Source: Bryopsis sp. KO-2023 | Lineage: Eukaryota; Chlorophyta; Ulvophyceae; Bryopsidales; Bryopsidaceae | Assembly (NCBI GenBank): GCA_030272585.1 | Contig: BSYQ01000008.1 | Location: 1,736,001 to 1,800,000 of the forward strand | Direction of reading: 5' to 3' | Length of the DNA: 64,000 bases | Part shown: piece after piece, positions 23,796 to 36,267 of the stretch | Position numbering within the stretch: the stretch's first letter is position 1 | Layout: each line of letters starts with the position of its first letter | Notes under the pieces: generated by a model | The model's database searches: none | Seen by the model: only the letters and a program-made list of their open reading frames with translations | What the model was told of the DNA's origin: nothing | Program-made: the position numbers and the translations under genes

Positions 23796-26700
23796 GTTGG
23801 GAGGAGGTGTTTTTTTTGTTTTGGAAAAGTGCATTGGAGGGGGAGAAAAGATTTATGGAAAAAGGAAAAAAAACAGAATGAAAAAAAGGTCTGGAGAGAG
23901 AGCAAAAAAAAAGAAGAAGAAAATGATATCATCTGTGCATTCTGTTTTCGAACACATTTTGAGTTTTTCAGCATTCGGTGGTTGTGCTTTTTTTTTTCTC
24001 CCCCGCTTTTGGTGGAGGTGGAAAAAATGCTGGGGGGAAATTAGAACAGCAATTTTATGAATGTTGTCTCCCTTTTTTTTTTTGGACAGAAAAAGAAAGA
24101 TGGAAGAAAATTGAAAGGGGAAAAAAATTCAGATAACGTTGAAAGGAATCAGGTAGGATCATAGTTTGTTTTTGTAATGAATTTGGAACAAGACCAAACT
24201 TCCACCCCCCCCCCCAAAAAAAAGAAACAAAAAAAAATGATAAGAAAAAGAAAGAGAAAAAAAGAAAGAGTGAGGAGGGAAAAAAGTGTGACAAGAAAAA
24301 AGGACTCGTTTGTGGTGTTAGGAATCCTACCACACTTTTTTTGTTTCTACTTTTACTTTATATAAAGGGAAAAAAAAAGAGAAAAACTGCTCACGCAGTG
24401 AGCGATGATAGGCTGCGAGTCTTGTTTTTCTTTTCCATTGTACAAGTGCTGATTTTTCTTTTCCAGTAGTTTTTGATATGTGAAAAAACCCCACCCAAAA
24501 CAGGAAGCGTTTGGAAAAAAAAGAAAAAGGAAATGCACTTGGTATGGTCGATTCTTGATTTTTCGATACTTCTACATTTTTCTGCAAAAAAAAAGAGGGG
24601 GGAGGGGGGGGAAAGGGAAGGGGCTGGGAAAAAAAAAAAAGATTTATGCTGGGGTTGATTCCCAAAAGGATAATATTTCCGTTTGATGCAAGCCTGTTTT
24701 TTTCTTTTTTTTTTAATGTGTTTTTTTTTTTTTTTTCGATGGAGCGACAAATTTGAAGTGGAAAGAGGACTCGATATGAAATCACTGGATGAACCCGATG
24801 ATGTGAAGTAATTTTTGCACCTGATTTTTTTCACAGCAAAACGTGTCCTTTTTTCTTTTCTGTCGTTTTTCCGAAGAGTGGGGGGAGACATGGCTTTTTT
24901 TTTTCTTTCGAAGTCAAAATGGGGTGTCGATTTAATGAAACACAAACTGCCGGCTTTATCGTCCAACTGGGTGCTATGCTTATATGTGTGTGTGTGTGTG
25001 TTATCTACTATTCTTATAAAGACAAAAGCAATGCTTCAGGGTTTTTCCTACAAAACCAACCAAGGAACCACCCCTCCAGGTTTTGGATGAAAGCATGATA
25101 CTTGGCCATTCTTTCAATATTGTGAATTGCCTTGGAAGAATAAAATGGATACCCAGGAAACAACCCCAAGGAGTATGCTTTCCACGAGTTGGCATAAACT
25201 CTTCTTTCAAAAAGAGGATGTTCATAGAATAAGAACTGCATTGAATAAGAACTTCCAGCTGGAAAGTCTGGAATCAGGGCCTACATGTATATAATGGATT
25301 GGATCATATATTGTATATTGTGTTATTGAGGATAGGATGAAGCCCAATATTTGTTTTCACCCCCTTACCCCTTACTCTCATAAGAAAGAGACTTCATCAA
25401 TCAGAGGGTGTTCTCCGGATTTGATTTTCCATCGATCTGTCCCTCGATTGTTTCATCAGCATTATCAGCAAGGAGTAGGTACTTTTCTTAGACACTTATC
25501 TTTGGCCCCTCCTCAGTCAGACTCTCTCGACTCGATCTTTTTGCAAACTATATTTTGTTGTACTTTGTGCAATCGATGTTTGTTCGATGGCTTTGACAAC
25601 CGCTTTTCGCAAGAACTATCGAATCGATTAAAACCATCGAATCGATTGGAACGGCTGTTCCCCATCTCTCTACCAATCATCTTCCCTCAAAACACATCCT
25701 TTCATTTGCTCCTTCTAAATTTTCAGCTATATGCCACCTATTTTTGCAAAGTGGAAAACCAACACTAGAACAGCCCTATATATCCTTGCATCACCTTCCG
25801 ATAATAATCCCATTTCGTGAGGGTGATTTTTTAAAAATAGAATATCAGGGATTCCAACCTTGTTTCATATTTCAGAAACAAAACTAACAGCTAAATCCAA
25901 AATCATCAACCCTTATCAGCTAAGAAACGTCAAAAACGAAAAAAAAGAAAAGATGCTGAACAGATTTTGATTTTGTCACTCCTTACACCGAAAAATCAAA
26001 AAAATTAAAAACCGACCGCCGATGTGATAAAGAATTAAATTTCAATCGTCAGAAAGAAAAAAACGAGGCGTCTGCCTGTCTGACATACATGTTCAGTTTG
26101 CGAACGGAAAACGAAATCGACTTTACTCATCGCAAGCAAAGCTAAAGTAAATGCCAAGGATGAGCCATAAAAGACATCATCCATGGAATAATAAATGAAA
26201 AATCCCCCTCCCACTCTCCCCCCCCCAAAAAAAGAAAAAAAGGAAAAAACTCACACACACACTCTTAACCTGCAGTACTCTATATCCCTGCTCATCCCCT
26301 GTAGATAGAAGCATAATGAACTCAGTTTTTTTCTTTCATTCTCTTTTTTATTCTTTTTTGTTTGTTAATGAATTCAAGTTTTTTTCCCTTTTGTGTAACC
26401 CTCATTCCTCTCATTTGGAAATGATAAATTCGTTTACACAAAACACAAATATTATTTTATTTTTGTTGTGGATCCACAAAACTCAATTCCCCTCTCTGTG
26501 GCCCTTTCTCGATCAAAGCATAATCCCCCCCCTCCCCCCTGCTCGTTATTCGTCTCCTTTCCTCTTTATTCTTGTTATTTTCACACAGAATTGGATTGTG
26601 TGAATTCCAGTACATGTCATTCTTTGACACAATAAAAAAAACCCACAAAAAAAACGAAATAACTGATAACAACTCATTCTCTTATCGATGGAGAAGAATG

Positions 26701-26959
26701 CCACAAAAAAACCAAAAACAAAACACGAAATAACTGATAATAACTCATTCTCTTATCGATAGAGAATGACCCCCCCCCTCCTTTCCCTTCTTTCTACTCT
26801 AAAAAAACCACCCCAAGATAGACATCCGCAGTAATAGCCAAGGCAAAAATTAATTAATATGATTAATTCATCTATATGTAGCTATATATATATACATACT
26901 CAAAAAAACGCCAAGAAAAGGCCAAAAAAAAGGCTTTAGAGTGGAGATACGTACCGAAA
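23796..26959. other. AT-rich spacer with a LINE remnant
   Basis: Three kilobases between TOM20 and the BASS4-like gene. 23796-25000 is dense in poly-A/poly-T and G-rich runs; its Lys/Phe-rich frames are not credible. Exon-like pieces (about 24090-24150 and 24740-24808) have plausible splice borders but could not be joined. A LINE-like remnant lies at 25320-25770. 26700 repeats a short block found near 26660 (AACTGATAA-AACTCATTCTCTTATCGAT). Confidence 0.45.
25320..25770 (+). mobile_element. Degenerate LINE-like retrotransposon tail (copy A)
   Basis: Closely resembles copy B at 51200-51560: shared blocks include TTATTGAGGATA, CTCGATTGTTTC and TTGTTGTAC in the same order and spacing. Copy B preserves a zinc-binding motif of the type found at the end of LINE reverse transcriptases. 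Copy A is open for 143 codons but that motif is largely lost. Confidence 0.5.
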
Positions 26960-28483
26960 CTAAATCTGACGTTCAGGATCTTTTTTGATATCATCCACAG
27001 CAGGGGCCGGAGCGCTTTCCTGGGCCTTGTGTTTCGCAATCCATTTCCCCACGATGTAAGCATCGATAAACAGTTGCGAGATATGTGCGATCACGCATGG
27101 AATCGTGATCAACCCCAGGTCCCCCACGACGCTCTCGTCCAAAAACGAAATCACCGTCACCGAAACCGGCAGCGTTTTCTGACTCGCCATGATCAGCACC
27201 GCTTTCCTCTCCCGTTCGCTCATTCGTAGAACCCCCACCGCCCCGAAATTGAACACCAGGAAAATGAGATGCATGGCGATCGCAGCCGCCAGCACTTCCA
27301 GGATGTTGAGAATATGCTGATCGATGATCGAGTCTTGCGATCGGCTCAAGGTTTGCCACACCACGCAAATGAGCGACCCGTTACTGATCAGACTGAGGGG
27401 AATCTTGTGTTTCGTGACGAGTTCTTGCACTGTGACGTGCACTTCTCGCAGGCCCTTCCCGACCAGCAACGGAATCAGGATGGTCAAGGTCAGTTTCACC
27501 ACCAGCTGGGTGGTGTCGATGCTGATGTTTTCGGCATTCACCACCAGAGAAATCGCAAACGGGGTCGTAACGATGCCCAGCATGTTGGTGAAAACCGTCA
27601 GCATCAGGGCTAGGGCTCCGTTTCCGAAGGCTTGAGTGACTAAAGTGACTCCGGAGGTGAGCGTGGTTGGCACCGCTGCAAAAATAGCTAATCCAGTCGC
27701 AAATTCGGGGGTGCTGAAGGGGATTTTGACCAGGCCGAAGCCCAAGCACGGGGTGATGATCAAAATCATGATCGCCCCGTACAGAAACCCGACGTATGCT
27801 TTGAGGGCGGCTGTTATGTCAGCGGTTTTCAGCGTCAGGCCTGATATGACGAAAATCGTGCACACGTTTATGGTTTGGATCAGGCGGAAATTGCCCACCT
27901 GCACAATCACAGAAAAAGCGTACAGAGTTTTTTCGAAAGGCGGGTGGAATTTGGGTTAGGATGAGCAGCAGATTTGCTGGTGCTGATATATGTTTGTATA
28001 TATTTATGTATATATGTTTGTTTTCTGAATTGATCGTATATCGTAGTGCACCAGTTGGGAAAAAAAATACAGCGTGAAAAAGGAAGAATGACTTTGATGA
28101 AATCACGGCCTTGTATTTCCTAATGGTATTACTAATATTAGTCATGTTGATAACATTAACCATGATTTCTGTCATGACAAAAGAAGAAAAATTCCAAGTT
28201 CCAAAACTAAATGAATTAACAAATAAATGCACAAGTAGCCCCCCCCCCCCCCCCAATCAGTCATTTGCATAGCGGGTGAGCTTTCAAGACATCAGCAGAA
28301 GTATAGTAGAAACAATAAATAAATAAATAAGAATACTAGAAATAAAATGGCAATTAAATTATAGTAATAACAAATAAATGAAGACAAAATAAAATCGATA
28401 ATTCTGTGTGCCCACCTTCCATCGAGAAATTTCATCTCCTGGATATGGCCACAGCATCGCCCAAACCAGAGCAACGAAAAATC
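26960..28483 (-). CDS. BASS4: BASS4 / SLC10A7-like sodium-coupled transporter (5' end not resolved)
   Basis: Two exons joined in phase: 28483-28416 (22 codons, FVALVWAMLWPYPGD) and 27898-26960 (312 aa to the stop). The first coding exon upstream is not identified, so the gene extends beyond 28483. The protein is a ten-helix bile-acid:sodium-symporter fold of the SBF-like branch. Diagnostic stretches are TIFVISGLTLKTADITAALK, FAAVPTTLTSGVTLVTQAFG, GNGALALMLTVFTNMLGIV and KAVLIMASQKTLPVSVTVI. In plants BASS4 is plastid-located; in animals SLC10A7 acts in the secretory pathway. Without the N-terminus the compartment here is unknown. The tail is hydrophilic and ends DPERQI. Confidence 0.85.
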
Positions 28484-31420
28484 CTGCAAAGCAAAATTCA
28501 GAGTTTCATTTTTTTCCTTTTCACTAACGAGAATAAGCGCTTCACCTCATAACTGACTTGAGTAATCAATACGCTTGGCATAATAGTTTCGTTTTATTCA
28601 ATTTTTTATTTTTAAATTTATTAAAATTACTGTTGCTTGTCGGAGTTTGCTCCGGAGTCTTTTGTTTCAAAAAAGGGGGGAGGGGGTCCATAAAAATTCT
28701 CCTCAATGGGTGCGTGACATTTAGAGTTGGCGTGATTCAGCTGATTCTAATCAAGTGGGTTTATCAATTCAAGGTTCCATAGACTATTGAGTTTTCAACA
28801 AGCTGGAAAAGAAAATGTGCAAACACTGCCAAACAGTACAAAATTCGACCATGGAGAAATATGACTACTATTAGTAGAAGCAATGTATCCATCCATGACA
28901 ATTTCAGCGCCTATGCGAGACAGTTGCTCAATATTTTTTATGGATCAAGAAATCCATGTGTCGGAATACACAAAAAAAACCAATTCAGGTTTTTTTTTCT
29001 GAGCTCTCACCTAAAGGCAAGAAATGCTGCAGGAATTTCTTCTTCATCCAAGGCCTGTGCAACACAAAGTTTCACTTACTAAATATTTAATTATTCCTGG
29101 AATCTTGGTGCAAATGCCCATCAACGATGTTTGTTTCTGGGGGTATTCTGCTGTTTCCTTTTTTTTGGGGGGGGGGGGGGAGCAAAAGCTTGAGCAAATA
29201 CTTAGAAAATTAATGGGAGCAACTGGAGTCTCGGCCAAAAGAAAATATATATTGTAACATTTTATTGTTGTGTCAAAATAATTTCAAAAAAAACCAAAAA
29301 AAAACTGGAGCAATGTTTCTTCATTTTAATTTGATTTCCAAAACATCCAACACAATGAAAAAAAAATGCAATTAGCCCAACTTCTACACACACATATACA
29401 TCCTTAAGTTCAGGGCGTGGCCAGCGTGGATATATATCACCCAGCGTTAACAGCAGCAACCACCACCAGGAAACCACTACCGCTAGTACTGTTTTGGCGC
29501 CAAAAAGTGAACATCCACAGACAGTCGTGTCGTTCGCTGTGCCCTCACACGTCAAATTTCGATGGGTCAATGCTGTCGTTGCGCACCATCCGGAAACTCA
29601 CCCCCATTCGACTCCTTTGGATTCCACCTTTGGCGGAGACTTAGGAATATCCCCGCTTTTCTCCACAGGTGGGTAAGTTTCGACCCCCACCGCGTCCTGC
29701 GTCTCGTTCACTGCTAACTCAACATGGCACGTCTCCGTTCCACTCATTGTTTTGTTTTGGCGTGTTTTGGAGTGTTCAGGCTCGTTGCTCGTTGCGGTTT
29801 GTTCAGCACAACGTTTTGATCTTCAAAGAATCCGACGTGGATCAAACAGAGTTGGTACAGTAAACGAGCACGTGATCGAGAAATTGAGCCAGCTTCAACA
29901 ACCCAAATGTAGAACTTTGGGGGTGGTGTTGGGAAGGAGACCGTTTCCTTACCCACGCAGCTGTTTTTGAAAACAAAATCGTTGGGTCGAGAAAGCCGAC
30001 AGGCGAACACGGCGGGAAAAGGCTCTATTCTGCTCGATTATGTGATTATGTATGTGGATGCACCGCCGCCCCCCCTCCTCCTCCCCCCCGACAAGTTGAA
30101 AGCAAAGTACGATTTGAGGGAGCGTTTCAGCAAAAGCAAAGAGTGAGAACGGGTTTTGATCTGCATATTCGGGAGGGCGTTCAGAAACGACGTACCGTAG
30201 AATCGAAAGCGCGACGCGCGCGCGACCGCTTTCAGCCTGGAGTTGGGGTGAGACTGCACGACGTCCCCACCATCCGTTCACGAATTCGGCTCCAGCCGTG
30301 GGGTCGTTCTTTTCTGGTTTTGTGTTTTTTTGTGAATCTGCATAGCATCACACTTGGGAAAAGAGGATGTGATTTTCTGGCGGACATGTGGGTCGAACCT
30401 TGTGAGCGCCCTGCGGATTACTATGGTGTTTGGCAGCCACCTCGAAAACCAAAAAGTTGTACCCCTGGCCCAGCAACCCGGACGAGTACGGTGTCGCGTT
30501 TGCTCAAAGCCTTCCGTTCGGCTTCGTTTGGGGTTTTGATCGATTTCGCCACCGGCGAAAGAGAGCAAAAAAAACAGAAAAGAGAGAAAGAGAGCGAAAA
30601 AAAAAAACGGGAGAGAGAAGAGCCAAGGGGGGAGAAACGACAGAGAAGAGAATCCGGCGGGTTTTTTGTTATATATATATATATATTGGTTTTCTTTTAT
30701 TTGAGAGACTTCAATTGCTTCGAAAAACCTCTCGTCGCCGGGGGGCCTTGTTCATCCAAACAGGTGATCTTTCCCTTTCGCTGCTTTTTTCGCTTTTTTT
30801 CTCTTTGGCCTCGTTCGATAAGATATCGCTGGATTCGTCGCCCTACGCTTCAGAAGCATCGTTCTTTTCTATTGTTATTTGGATTGTCAAAGGCTGGGGG
30901 GAAGAAGCTTGGACGGTTGAACGTCAACGCTTGCTTCCCCTCAGGTTTGGCGAAACGAAATCAAGATTTAACTTGAGGCCCCAGACCTGGGGCATTCCTT
31001 TTCGTTGGAAATACAGTATGTGCGTCTGTATTATCGACCCTGCTCACAAACCCTGTTTTTCTCCTCCCCCTGCTTTCCTTTTTTTTGTCTATCCAATCCA
31101 AACATCTTTTCCAAACCCCACCACCACCACGACACATTATTTCGCTGTTCTGTTCTGTTCTGTTCTTTCGTTGCTTTTCCCTGTTTCGCTGACCCGTTTC
31201 TTTTTTGCTCTTCTTCGATTCTTTCGCAGGGGCGGTGTTGTGCGTTTTTTTTTTCTTTTTCTATTTTGCTTTCCTTCTGCTCAAACAGGGTTCCGCCGGA
31301 TCTTTTTCCTTTTTATTTGAAAATCTACGAGGACAGTAGATTCGGTGCTCGACTCGGTGTGCGGTTCAATTCTGTTGCGTGGGGGTCGGCCCCAGCCGAT
31401 CGATTCATCGACTTGGCGCC
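28484..31420. other. Spacer with unresolved coding-like blocks
   Basis: Should contain the missing first exon and promoter of the minus-strand BASS4-like gene and the promoter of the CH/MORN gene. 28484-29400 is AT-rich with a poly-T/poly-G tract at 29159-29180. 29400-30700 is GC-richer with several open frames (see the separate entry). 30700-31420 has C/T-rich blocks and a four-fold TGTTC repeat near 31148-31166. Confidence 0.4.
29452..29969 (+). CDS. Candidate two-exon gene fragment, function unknown
   Basis: A Ser/Thr/His-rich open stretch (about 29452-29668) reads into a donor (CACAG|GTGGGTAAG). It joins in phase 1 with an exon starting near 29779 that continues VNEHVIEKLSQLQQPKCRTL and stops at 29969. 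No start codon is visible, so an upstream exon would be needed. A third open block in another frame (about 29914-30146, with a run of prolines and a stop after SKSKE) could be an alternative last exon. I do not recognise the protein. The call rests on composition and splice phase only. Confidence 0.3.
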
Positions 31421-34400
31421 ATGCCGAATCACAGTTACTATGCAGGAAAATCGGACCTGTTTATGTGGGTCAATCAATTATTGGACTTGAACATCTCCAC
31501 CCTCGAGGAGCTGTCGAACGGGGCAGCTTACTGTCAGATTTTGGATGCTTATTATGAAAACAAGGTTTCACTTCACAAGGTAAAATTGTGTCAGAGTTTT
31601 TTTGGGGGAAAAAAGAGATTAAATTATAAAAAAACAGGAAAGGGAAGATGGTGGTTATCCGCTTAACAGAGAATGGGGTAAAAACAGATGGTGCCAAAAT
31701 AAAAAGACTGTGGGAGGAACGGGGGGTGTTGAATTTTGAAACGAATGTGGTTATGTGAAAAACAAGACAATGCCTTGTTTAACAAAGAAAAAAATTAACA
31801 AAAAAAATTTTCTATACAGTTTGCCAAAGGGGTGCGCCAGCCCAGCTGGTCTTTGTTTTAGTGTTTTACTGATCATGTTGGGATGAGTTATTTTTGCTGC
31901 TGTTTTTGCTTTAACGAAATGCCAGGTCAACTTCCAAGCAAGGAAGGAATACGAGATTTTTTCTAATTACAAGATATTGCAAGCATCGCTGAATTCGGCA
32001 GGGTTCAACCGAGACCTGAACCTTGAGGTGCGTTTTTATTCTCCAGGGCTTTTTTTTTTGCTTTTAAAATCCCGGAGGGGGGAGGGGAAACATTCGAACA
32101 TGGCCTTTTCCCTGAAAACCCCCCCCCCCCCCAAAAAAAAAAAAAAAAAAAAAGATGCAAAAAAAAAATAAATAAAAAACGAAGAGAAGAAACCCTTTGT
32201 TTTTGCCCTCTGTTTTGTGGAAAGTTTTGGTTGAAGCATTGTTTTTTTGTGTGTGTGTTTTTTCAAAACAGGGTTTGTTAAGGGGAGGCCAGGGAAATGT
32301 CCTAGAGCTGCTCCAATGGATGTTCATGAGTTTGAACAAACAGAAGCCCCTGCCCTCTTACGACGCAAAATCTAAAAGAAAAGTGACCCTCAATGGGGGG
32401 TCCAGTAAAATTCCTTTGCCTGCGTGGCGCTCCAACAAATTCGATGTGTTTGGAAGATCGGCCACGATGGGCTCCAACAGACGATTAGTCAACACCCTTT
32501 CGGTATGCTGAAATGCAACCAGACCAAAGAAAAACCATTTGATTGTGAACTTTGGGATTCGAATTTTCGAATTAACAGTTGAGGGTTATTAAAGCAAAAT
32601 ATCTCATATGCTGCTTCTGGCACTTTTTTGTTTTTAGAGTTGATTGTGGTTTTTGTTTGAATATCTCAATTTTGGCCATTTCGAGTGTATTCATGTAAAT
32701 CATCACTAGTTTTCTTTTTTTATTATTTGTATTTTTATTAATTTATTTTTTTTGTGCTTTTTTTTGGGGGGTTGCGTAGGGAACTGAATCCGTCGCTGGT
32801 CATCCACGAGTCTTGAGAACTGCTTTCAGTCAACAGCCGGTGCGTCAGACCAGCACTTCGCGGTCTCCATTGCCGCCCGCCAATCGTTCGCAAGGTAATG
32901 GCAGCACCACTCCAAACGGAAATAACATCGGTGGAAGTGGCTCCTTGTCTCCGGTGCCCCCCAAATCGCCGCTTCCGACTCGTTCACCCAGCCATCAACA
33001 TCGCAAAGCGCCCTCCTCAGACCCCAACGCAAACCCCAGACATGAGGCCAGTCCGGATAACAGCAAACCAGCCAAGCAAGCATGGCGATCGCCAAGAGCA
33101 TCCCCTATGAGGTACCCCTTTTTTTTATCATAGGTGTACTGATATATATATGTATAATTTCAAATATGAGTATATATGAATGAATGAATGTTTAATTTAC
33201 ATTAGGCAAACTTGCCCAACGAAGGCCGTCCACAGGTGACTTAGCCCTGCCCTTAGTAAGAATCCAGCTCAAGAAAAGAAATAAGAATATAAAAAAATAA
33301 AATACGTATATATATATATTTTTTTTTTATTTTTTTTTTTGTGTGTACATTATAATTTTTTTTTTGCTGCAGGAACAATGGAAGCCTGATGCTGTCTTCC
33401 AAGGGTATTTCGATTCCCCGCTTGAAACTGGAGGCACTGTCTGGCACTTCGGATACATCATTGAAAGTCACTCCGGACGGGTCCAATCGCTCGTCCAAGC
33501 CAAGGAGCGTCGGGAGGAGGTCACCCATGTCACCTGCTCAACATGAGTGGAAAGGGACGCCTAAAGATGGTGCCACAAAGTACGTTAAAGACAGGTTCAC
33601 AGGGCCCAACTGAAAACACATAGATTCATGAAAGTATTTGAAAAGTCCCACGCGCACCCCTTCTGAGAAGAAAAAGAAAAAGGGTTTTAAATATATATAT
33701 ATATACTCTGAATGCCGGCTGATTATATATATATGAGGGCAAAAGACCTTCAGACTGGTGTCCCTGGTGAAATTGCTTGCCGGCAGGTTTTTTTTTTTTT
33801 AAATATAATTTTTTATTCAATTTTTTTTTGGGGGGGGAGGTCCAGTTTTACTTTCGGAGGGCAGCATCAGCATATCTAAACATTTTTTTCAACTGTCCTT
33901 TTGAAATAAGTATCACAAAAAGCGACATCCATGAACCCATTGAATGTTGTTGTGTGGTGGTACTAGAAGTTTGGGTCATTTGCTTGCGGAAATCGTTCCG
34001 GTGTGCCTGAAGGCAGCGGCCCAGGCGGTGAGCTCGGTGATTCAGGCCAGCGAGACTTTGCAAACGCTCATAGAGCATGTGGGCACTTCGCAGGACACTT
34101 ACGCTTGCAGGGCGAAACTCCACAGTCTCAGGGATGCAATGAACACGCTCATTCGCCACACCACGTAAGGAAATTATATATATATATATTATAATAAAAT
34201 TAAAGTTAACCCTTCACGAAAATTGCTTCGAATTGGAAAATCGAAAATTTGACCTTTCGGATCTGACATTAAGACAGTGGAGTATGCAGTATCCATGTGC
34301 ACCCACACGGAAAACGATGTCTGATTTTTTATTTTTTTTTAAAGAGATTATTGTTTTATATCGGATGTGTTTTATATATACACATGGGAGGTCAGCACTT

Positions 34401-36232
34401 TGTTTTCGAAAAAAAGAAGAAATGCTTTTTTTTTTTAACCCATGAAATCCATTTCTTCTCAGCTGTACGCTGACATATATTACCCCCCTGGGAGGGTTTT
34501 TTCCGACATAGGTTGCTTTTGGATGATCTTGGTGGTCCGGTGAGTCGGCTCAGGGAGTCCGAATCGTCTCAAGCCGACAGGCTGTTCACCGAAAACTCGA
34601 TGCTCATCAGAAGGCTGGAGGGAGGCCGAAAAAAATTCCACGATCACGTCATTGTTCTGAGCTCAAAGGAGCAAGCCCATCCAGTTCCGAAAGGCACGTC
34701 CGCCAGCGGACTGTCGGACCAGCTGCGAGAACGAACGGAGTCGGACAATCTTGATGGGGCTTTGAGAAAGGCAAGCAGCAGGGGTGGAACAGCAGTTAAA
34801 AGCTGGTCGTCTGAGAGAATCGTCAAAAAAAATAAAATGGAAAGAGGAAGAAGAGTGGTGATATGCTGTGTCAGCCCTGATCACTGCTTTTTGCGGAAAA
34901 GATGGCCTCAGAGGGGAACACACTGAAATTGGGATGCACTGTGAAAGTATCCACCAGGGTGGATGTCTATGTCGTCTGGCAAGGTTTCCTCACAATCTCA
35001 GCCAGACATGGGTTCCATCAAGGTTTGATTGTTTTTCCCCTGACTTTTTATCTTTTCTCGTTTTCCGTTCAGGTTGGTGCAGCCAAGGCAGCTCTTGGCC
35101 GGGCCTTACAGAAAGTTGGTGGTCTGGAGACGGTGTCCAACACAGGTACCCAATTCGCGGACCCTAAGATGGAGTTGGAGCCGTCGGAGCTTGAGTCCGG
35201 TGTGACTGAGGGCATCGAAACTACGCCAGCTGCTGACATCGATGGAAGGGGGGATGAAACCGAAGCCTCGATATCGGTAAGGGGGGGGGAGGGGGAATTA
35301 AAATATTTTTTATTTTTTTTTGATGTCTTCTGGAAACCTGATCCTTTAAATGGGGTGGATTCTTTTTTTTTTTTTTTTCCGAGGGAGGGGGGGATTAGAA
35401 AAAACAGAGGATTCTGTATGGTGTCAGGATTTTAGCCTTTTTTTTCCTCCCCTCATCGTTATTCAATTTTTTTTTGTTGAACAGTAGCATTCTGTCCAGT
35501 TACAGCTTTTGTTTTGCTGGATATAAATATATTAAACAATTTTTTGTCGTGTTTGATCTGTTCAGGTCGGATATCCAGACGGCATCAACTACCCAGGCAA
35601 CAGCGAAGTATACAAAGGACAGTACGTCCACGGGAAAAAATGCGGTCACGGAACTTACACTTTTGTTAACGGAGACGTTTATCAGGGAGAATTCAAGGAC
35701 GACGAAATGCATGGCTGCGGGCTGTACACTTTTTCACACGAGGGGCACTACGAAGGCCAGTGGGTCATGGGGGTATATGAGGGCGTGGGAACGGAGACGT
35801 TTGCCCTGGGATCTACCTATCATGGCCAATACACCGAGGGCTCCCGAAACGGATGGGGTGTTTGTCGGTATTACAACGGGGATTACTACGAGGGCCAGTG
35901 GAGGGAAGGACTGAGGGAAGGAAGGGGTATGCAACAGGTGGGGTTGCGGAGAGGTTTTTTTTTTTTTTTTTTTTTTTTAATTCGTCAAGATTAAATATAT
36001 TATATATAGAGAGAGAGAGAGAATTTTTTTTCTTCTTTTTGAGATTAAATATTATATAGTGAGAATTTTATTACTTTAGTTTATTTTATTTTTTTTGGGG
36101 GGGGGGCCTGTGAACCTTGCGACTGTCCAGAAAACAGGTTTGTTTTTGAAAAAGAAGAAAATGACAGAAAAGAAAGAAAGCTATGATGCTGGATTTGAAA
36201 CTGTCGATGGGACCAGCTTGAACAAATTACTA

Positions 36233-36267
<35 letters not shown>

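Noticed and set aside
24391..24966. 191-codon minus-strand frame
   Set aside because: Lys/Phe/Ser low-complexity sequence produced by A/T homopolymers, with no splice logic or family.
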